Source: Nostoc sp. CCCryo 231-06
GTDB taxonomy: Bacteria; Cyanobacteriota; Cyanobacteriia; Cyanobacteriales; Nostocaceae
Length of the DNA stretch: 61,865 nucleotides
Direction: 5' to 3'
Assembly: GCA_023522315.1 (NCBI GenBank)
Contig: JAHCSU010000241.1
Coordinates: 1-61,865, forward strand
Shown here piece by piece: positions 57,400 to 61,865 of the stretch. Below the pieces are notes generated by a model. The model searched no databases and was not told the origin of the DNA. It saw only the letters and a program-made list of their open reading frames with translations. A program made the position numbers and the translations under genes. The first letter of the stretch is position 1, and each line of letters opens with the position of its first letter.

Positions 57400-57603
57400 A
57401 TGGCACAAAGGACTAGGTTGGGAGATATCCTGAAACCACTTAACTCTGAGTATGGGAAAGTGGCTCCAGGTTGGGGTACTACCCCTGTGATGGCTGTTTT
57501 TATTTTGCTATTTTTCGTGTTTCTGCTGATTATTCTGCAACTTTACAATAGAACACTGTTAGTTCAGGATGTAAATGTCGATTGGCGGAGTTTAGGACGC
57601 TAA
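57400..57603 (+). CDS. psbH: photosystem II reaction center protein H
   Basis: A 67-residue thylakoid protein: [20 protein letters not shown], then a transmembrane helix [20 protein letters not shown]. It stabilises PSII assembly and the CP47 region. It has its own promoter region opposite psbN and a strong terminator 42 bp after the stop. Confidence 0.97.
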   Translation: MAQRTRLGDILKPLNSEYGKVAPGWGTTPVMAVFILLFFVFLLIILQLYNRTLLVQDVNVDWRSLGR

Positions 57604-57644
57604 CAGATACACAGCTATCAAGTTTGGATAACAAGTTATGTTAC

Positions 57645-57667
57645 ACCCGGTTCTTCCGGGTTTTTTT
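57645..57667 (+). terminator. rho-independent terminator after psbH
   Basis: Stem ACCCGG/CCGGGT, loop TTCTT, followed by seven T residues. A classic intrinsic terminator. Confidence 0.9.
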
Positions 57668-57754
57668 GTAAATGCTCAATGCATACGAACCATTGAGTAG
57701 ACTAAATAATATCTGAGTTTCTGTAGTAGTTCATATAGTTTACAGGAGACAAAA

Positions 57755-58027
57755 ATGAATATATTTGGTATCGGTCTGCCAGAAATGGGTGTAATTATGG
57801 TAGTGGCGCTGTTAATCTTTGGCCCAAAGAAGCTGCCAGAGATTGGTAGGAGTGTGGGCAAAACAATTCGTAGTTTTCAAGAAGCTTCTAAGGAGTTTCA
57901 AACCGAGTTTCAAAAAGAAGCAGAACAGTTAGAAGAAGTTGTCAAGACTACTGCTGAATTGGAACCTAAGCAAATCTACCCTGCTAAATCTGAGCAGGAT
58001 ACCGCTAGTTCTTCCCAACCTAGCTAG
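57755..58027 (+). CDS. tatA: twin-arginine translocase TatA/E-family subunit
   Basis: A 90-residue protein: MNIFGIGLPEMGVIMVVALL membrane anchor, the hinge FGPKKLPEIGRSVGKTI and an amphipathic helix, then a charged, Glu-rich tail. It belongs to the Tat pathway that moves folded proteins across the thylakoid and plasma membranes. TatA/B distinction is by homology; the FGPKKLPE motif favours TatA/E. Confidence 0.93.
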   Translation: MNIFGIGLPEMGVIMVVALLIFGPKKLPEIGRSVGKTIRSFQEASKEFQTEFQKEAEQLEEVVKTTAELEPKQIYPAKSEQDTASSSQPS

Positions 58028-58060
58028 GAGACTGCTGCATATCAATTGAATCTAGGCAAA

Positions 58061-58702
58061 ATGACAGAAGCTGTTAAGCAACCAGCTTTGGTGATTCCCC
58101 AGCTAATTGTCGGGTTGGGGAATCCAGAAAGCAAGTATGACCAAACACGCCATAATATCGGCTTTGTTGCTGTGGAAACTCTCTCCCGTTCTTGGCGCGT
58201 TCCCTTGGCAGAAAACCGCAAGTTTCAGGGTGAGTATGGCGAGGGAATGGCCCGATGTGGAGGTAAGATTCGCTTGCTAAAGCCGTTAACTTATATGAAT
58301 CGCTCAGGACAAGCAATACAAGCGGTAACTAGTTGGTATAAATTACCGCCTGAGTCAGTGCTGATAATTTATGACGATATGGATTTGCCCTTGGGAAAAA
58401 CTCGTCTGCGCTTATCTGGTTCGGCTGGGGGACATAACGGCATGAAAAGTGCGATCGCACATCTTAGTACCCAAAACTTTCCCCGGTTGCGAATCGGTAT
58501 TGGTAAACCTAAAGGTGCAGCTAATAACGATGATTCTGATGCTGTTTCTCATGTGCTGGGGCGATTTTCTGCGGCCGAAAATCAGCAGATGTCTCTTGTA
58601 CTTCAGTTTGTGGTTGAGTGTATTGAATTAAGCCTCAAGCAGGGAGTAGAAAAGGCGATGAATGTTTGTAATAGCCGCATCATTAATAATTCTGAATCTT
58701 AG
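58061..58702 (+). CDS. pth: peptidyl-tRNA hydrolase
   Basis: A 213-residue esterase that frees tRNA from dropped-off peptidyl-tRNA. The conserved motif GLGNPESKYDQTRHNIGF contains the catalytic His and the Asn contacts; PLTYMNRSGQA and YDDMDLPLGKTRLRLSGSAG also match. ATG 58061 is preferred; a TTG-started frame opens at 58046. It lies 33 bp after tatA, so the two are probably co-transcribed. Confidence 0.96.
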   Translation: MTEAVKQPALVIPQLIVGLGNPESKYDQTRHNIGFVAVETLSRSWRVPLAENRKFQGEYGEGMARCGGKIRLLKPLTYMNRSGQAIQAVTSWYKLPPESVLIIYDDMDLPLGKTRLRLSGSAGGHNGMKSAIAHLSTQNFPRLRIGIGKPKGAANNDDSDAVSHVLGRFSAAENQQMSLVLQFVVECIELSLKQGVEKAMNVCNSRIINNSES

Positions 58703-58741
58703 GGTTGGATGAATACTGTCTTGTAAGTTTGGCAAAGGCGC

Positions 58742-58933
58742 TTATTTTGGTTGATGGGCAGCGATTTTAGCTTGCTCCATCCAACTGAGATAAAGCGTTT
58801 CTCGTTTACGTGACGTATACCCATACCCGTAAGGGCACGGCACTGCCGTGCCCTTACACTTTGCAATATAATGTTGTACCGCCACTGCCTTACGTTTGCG
58901 TTTTTCAATCGGTGTTTCAAAGTGCCGATGAGT
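58742..58933 (-). pseudogene. decayed small basic protein gene carrying a dispersed repeat
   Basis: The frame reads THRHFETPIEKRKRKAVAVQ, then a repeat-encoded GTAVPCPYGYGYTS, then RKRETLYLSWMEQAKIAAHQ and a stop. It has no start codon, and a stop lies just upstream. The composition looks like real protein (KRKRK, ETLYLSWMEQAK) broken by the hairpin repeat GGGCACGGCACTGCCGTGCCC (58836-58856). I do not recognise the family. Moderate to low certainty. Confidence 0.4.
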
Positions 58934-59042
58934 TTAAATATATATACTGAATTAAATTTCAAAGTCTCTGAAGATGCCAGTACAAGTAATCTTGATTACA
59001 TAAAGTAGTCCTTGCCAGCATTTTATTCAAGGTGCTTTAATA

Positions 59043-59077
59043 GCGATGTCTGACGACAAGAAGCAGAGCTTCTACGC
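59043..59077. repeat. dispersed repeat, GCGATGTCT...CTACGC family
   Basis: Shares its ends with the 29-bp repeat at 36576 and 38032 but has GACGACAAGAAGCAGAGCTT in the middle, with an AAGCAGAGCTT hairpin. It lies in the non-coding 58934-59251 spacer, where I see no gene. Confidence 0.7.
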
Positions 59078-59251
59078 ATTCCGCAAAACAGCCTACTTAC
59101 AGAATATGTACAAGACGCGCAGCGACTCAACATCAGACATCGCTGCTGGTGTTCATAAAATTACAGACTCAAAACATTAAACTCAAAGATATGACAAGCT
59201 ATTAGCATATCCTTGACACTAAATTCTCCCAAAAGCTGAATAGGAGTATAT

Positions 59252-60094
59252 ATGGAGCCAATCATTTTTATAGTTTTAGTGCTTATAGGTTATGCCTTAG
59301 GTTCTGCAAAACTGATTAATCAAGGTAATGAAGCCCTAGTCGAACGCCTGGGGCAGTTTCATCGAAAACTTAAACCTGGGCTGAACTTTATTGTTCCCTT
59401 GGTAGATCAGATTGTGATGGAAGATACCACGCGAGAGCAAATTTTAGACATCAAGCCTCAGAATGTGATCACCCAAGATAATATTTCTGTGGAAGTGGAC
59501 GCTATTGTCTACTGGCGCATCAAAGATATTGAGAAAAGCTTTTACGCTATTGAGGATCTGCAAGGCGCACTGATACAGGTGACTACAACCACGCTCCGGG
59601 AAATCATTGCCCAGAACACTCTGGAGCAGACCAATGTCTCCAGAGTGGAGATGCACTCAACTCTCTTATTCGAGTTGAATAGTATAACGATAGATTGGGG
59701 AGTTGAGATTCTCCGGTTAGACCTTCAGAGAATTACCCTACCTGAGAGTGTACGAAAGTCAAGGGAAGAGCAACAAGCTGCTGAAATCAAAAAACGGGCC
59801 CTGATTACTGAAGCAGAAGGGGAAAAGGAAGCTGCGATTAAAAAAGCAGAAGGAACTATGGCCTCAGTGCAAATCATTTCTCAAGCTCTCCGTTCCAATC
59901 CAGATAGTAGGGACATTCTGCGGTATCTTGTAGCTCAAGATTACGTAGATGCTAGCCAAAAACTAGGTGAGAGCAATAATGCCAAAATTGTCTTTGTAGA
60001 CCCAGCCAACTCAAGTGAAATGTTTCAGGAGTTGATAGCCGAGTCAGTAAATAAAGAAGATAATGGCAAAAAACACGAAAACGGTAATACCTAA
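59252..60094 (+). CDS. SPFH/band-7 stomatin-like protein
   Basis: A 280-residue membrane-bound protein. A hydrophobic N-terminal anchor (EPIIFIVLVLIGYALGSAKL) precedes the band-7 domain (VPLVDQIVMEDTTREQILDI, SVEVDAIVYWRIKDIEKSFY, TTTLREIIAQNTLEQTNVSR). A C-terminal coiled coil follows (KKRALITEAEGEKEAAIKKA). It resembles QmcA/HflK-like paraslipins that form membrane cages and modulate proteases. The second SPFH protein in the window. Its stop overlaps the folP stop by 4 bp, tail to tail. Confidence 0.93.
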   Translation: MEPIIFIVLVLIGYALGSAKLINQGNEALVERLGQFHRKLKPGLNFIVPLVDQIVMEDTTREQILDIKPQNVITQDNISVEVDAIVYWRIKDIEKSFYAIEDLQGALIQVTTTTLREIIAQNTLEQTNVSRVEMHSTLLFELNSITIDWGVEILRLDLQRITLPESVRKSREEQQAAEIKKRALITEAEGEKEAAIKKAEGTMASVQIISQALRSNPDSRDILRYLVAQDYVDASQKLGESNNAKIVFVDPANSSEMFQELIAESVNKEDNGKKHENGNT

Positions 60095-60951
60095 CAGTCA
60101 CGCTGTGCGGCTTGTCTCAGTAGCGCATCGGCTACTAGTGAAACATCGCGCATCTCTTGAACATCGTGAACTCGGAGGATATCAGCGCCATTAAAAATAG
60201 CAGCACAACAAGCTGCTGCCGTTCCCCAAACTCGTGCTTTTGGATCTGGTTGATTTAAAATACGACCAATGAAACTTTTACGAGACGCTCCTACCAAGAT
60301 AGGACAGTTGAGTGTTATTAGCGATCGCAAGCGGCGAAAAATTTCTAAATTTTGCTCATAGTTCTTAGCAAAGCCAATACCAGGATCAATAATAATTTTA
60401 TCCAGGTCGATGCCCGCAGCAGTTGCTACCTCAATTTGCCTTGCCAAAAAACTATAAATCTCTGTGAGCAAATCTTGATAATCAGTCTGTTGTTGCATTG
60501 TCTGTGGCGTTCCCCGGATGTGCATTAAAATAATTGGCACACCTAACTCTGCAACTTTTGGTAACATTTCTGAGTCAAAAGTGCCGCCAGAAATATCATT
60601 AATAATATCCGCTCCAGCTTCTACAGATGCCTTGGCTACGGCAGCACGGGTTGTATCTACAGAAATCGGGACTGAAATTTCTGGTCTTAGCACCTGTAAC
60701 ACCGATAACACCCGCTCAAGTTCCTGTGCCAGAGTTATTTGCTTTGCCCCTGGTCGAGTTGATTGACCGCCCACATCGATAATGTCAGCACCAGCAGCCA
60801 CCAGGGCTTGCGCCTGTACTAAAGCGGCAGAGGTAGTGTTAAACTCACCCCCATCACTAAAGCTATCAGGCGTTACATTCAAAATGCCCATTAAATAAGT
60901 GCGCTGTCCCCACTCGAAACAGCGACCTCGAATTATCAATTTCCTTGGCAT
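60091..60951 (-). CDS. folP: dihydropteroate synthase
   Basis: A 286-residue TIM-barrel enzyme that joins p-aminobenzoate to hydroxymethyl-dihydropterin pyrophosphate in folate synthesis; target of sulfonamides. Signatures GILNVTPDSFSDGG and DIIDVGGQSTRPGA are intact, as are the VDTTRAAVAKASVEAG and IIIDPGIGFAKN loops. It lies 52 bp downstream of tpiA on the same strand, so co-transcription is likely. Confidence 0.97.
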   Translation of the reverse strand: MPRKLIIRGRCFEWGQRTYLMGILNVTPDSFSDGGEFNTTSAALVQAQALVAAGADIIDVGGQSTRPGAKQITLAQELERVLSVLQVLRPEISVPISVDTTRAAVAKASVEAGADIINDISGGTFDSEMLPKVAELGVPIILMHIRGTPQTMQQQTDYQDLLTEIYSFLARQIEVATAAGIDLDKIIIDPGIGFAKNYEQNLEIFRRLRSLITLNCPILVGASRKSFIGRILNQPDPKARVWGTAAACCAAIFNGADILRVHDVQEMRDVSLVADALLRQAAQRDC

Positions 60952-61003
60952 AAATCTATATTAGGCATTCCCATGCTCTGCATGGGAACGAGAAGAAAGC
61001 ACA

Positions 61004-61735
61004 TCACAGTGACTGAAAATTCACAATTCGAGCGAAACTCTCAGCTTCCAAACTTGCTCCTCCCACTAAAACACCATCAATTTCTGGTTGAGCCATAATC
61101 TCATCAATATTATTCGGCTTGACTGAGCCACCATATTGAATTGATACATTTGGATTACTCAACTGGCTACGAATTAAGCCAATTATCCGATTTGCCTCCG
61201 TTACTTCACAAGTGTCACCAGTACCAATCGCCCAAATCGGTTCGTATGCAATCACCAAATTATTCTGATCAATATCTACCAAACCTTTGTCGAGTTGGAG
61301 AGCAATCAGTGATTCAGTTTCTCCCGCATCTCGTTGTTGTTTAGTTTCGCCAACACAGAGAATTGGGGTCAAACCAAACCTTTGAGCAGTTCGGAGGCGT
61401 AGATTAACGGTTGCGTCCGTTTCACAAAAAAATTGCCGTCGTTCGCTATGACCGACAATCACAAAGCGCACACCAAGTTCTGTCAGCATTGGGCCAGAAA
61501 TCTCACCCGTATAGGCTCCATATTCTTCCCAGTGGACATTTTGTGCCCCCAGTTGGATGAGGCTACCGTGCAAACTCTTGGACAAAACACTTAAATCAGT
61601 GAACGGAGGGCACAATATCACTTCTCGCCCTTGGGGGACTTCCTCTAAGTGGGGCAGAAATCCTTGTAAAAACTCCTGGGTATCTGCCTGGGTTTTGTAC
61701 ATTTTCCAGTTGCCGGCAATAACAATTTTCCGCAC
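61004..61735 (-). CDS. tpiA: triosephosphate isomerase
   Basis: About 243 residues from GTG 61735 ([20 protein letters not shown]); an upstream ATG at 61750 is also in frame and gives 248 residues. The catalytic Lys is in AGNWKMYK, His in VIVGHSERR and Glu in [12 protein letters not shown]; the phosphate-binding YGGSVKPNN is present. It interconverts GAP and DHAP in the Calvin cycle and glycolysis. Confidence 0.97.
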   Translation of the reverse strand: MRKIVIAGNWKMYKTQADTQEFLQGFLPHLEEVPQGREVILCPPFTDLSVLSKSLHGSLIQLGAQNVHWEEYGAYTGEISGPMLTELGVRFVIVGHSERRQFFCETDATVNLRLRTAQRFGLTPILCVGETKQQRDAGETESLIALQLDKGLVDIDQNNLVIAYEPIWAIGTGDTCEVTEANRIIGLIRSQLSNPNVSIQYGGSVKPNNIDEIMAQPEIDGVLVGGASLEAESFARIVNFQSL

Positions 61736-61796
61736 AGTTAATTTAGTCAAGATCCTAACGAGTTATTTAGATGCATTTTTCAGTTTATGACTTTTT

Positions 61797-61865
61797 GTTA
61801 GTCATTAGTCATTAGTCATTGGGCATTGGGCATGGGGCATGGGGCATGGGGCATGGGGCATGGGG
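61797..61865. repeat. heptamer tandem repeats at the window edge
   Basis: Three GTCATTA units run into at least five GGCATGG units; the array continues past the end of the window. It shows two heptamer families fused end to end upstream of tpiA. Confidence 0.85.

Noticed and set aside
58699-58962. 87-residue ORF after pth
   Set aside because: A different frame of the same strand (58742-58933) gives more protein-like sequence; this one spans a hairpin repeat and looks random.

Overview
The window is chromosomal DNA of a filamentous, probably heterocyst-forming cyanobacterium of the Nostoc/Anabaena type. Support comes from photosynthesis and plastid-type genes (psbN, psbH, ndhN, a PSRP-3/Ycf65 ribosomal protein and cyanobacterial-style ATP synthase genes), from the abundant GCGATCGC (HIP1) octamer, from heptameric short tandem repeats (GTCATTT / ATGACTA type) between genes, and from a CYP110-type P450, DUF29 and DUF3172 proteins. 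No species can be named from the sequence alone.

Layout. (1) 1-1.2 kb: an XRE-family regulator and a divergent unknown gene share an operator-like promoter region. (2) 1.2-19.3 kb: one long minus-strand translation cluster, read from rplC down to prfA. It holds the fused S10-spc-alpha set (L3, L4, L23, L2, S19, L22, S3, L16, L29, S17, L14, L24, L5, S8, L6, L18, S5, L15, SecY, Adk, IF-1, L36, S13, S11, RpoA, L17), then TruA, L13, S9, L31 and RF1. S10, S14, L30 and map are not in it. Upstream of rplC lies about 0.35 kb of highly structured, non-coding minus-strand sequence that I think may be a stand-alone HEARO/omega-type RNA. (3) 20-31 kb: ndhN, an ABC-2 permease, a DUF3172 protein, an AMIN-domain protein, a Kef-type antiporter with universal-stress domains translationally coupled to a small secreted protein, an antiporter remnant, an SGNH hydrolase, a decayed restriction-modification gene next to tRNA-Ala(GGC), and hisF. 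(4) 30.7-42 kb: ruvB, a TPR protein, a UGT-type glycosyltransferase facing a P450, a HAD phosphatase, two DUF29 paralogues (one broken by a repeat), PSRP-3, a WD40 protein with a degenerate kinase domain, and a large SPFH protein. (5) 42-51 kb: atpD-atpC (beta, epsilon), a PEP-CTERM protein with a decayed duplicate, a SirB1-like protein, an SRPBCC protein, a multi-span MscS-like protein between two IS605-end-like hairpins, and a MITE-like element built of 21-bp tandem repeats. (6) 51-61.9 kb: an alpha/beta hydrolase, an unknown 539-residue protein, a GH38 alpha-mannosidase carrying several in-frame dispersed repeats, psbN/psbH, tatA, pth, a stomatin-like protein, folP and tpiA.

The conserved genes are ordinary. 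What stands out is how dispersed repeats have entered coding sequence: they supply the ends of proteins, truncate one gene and lie in frame inside several. The non-coding remnants (HEARO-like RNA, IS605-like ends, MITE) suggest a genome shaped by small mobile elements whose proteins are absent from this window.
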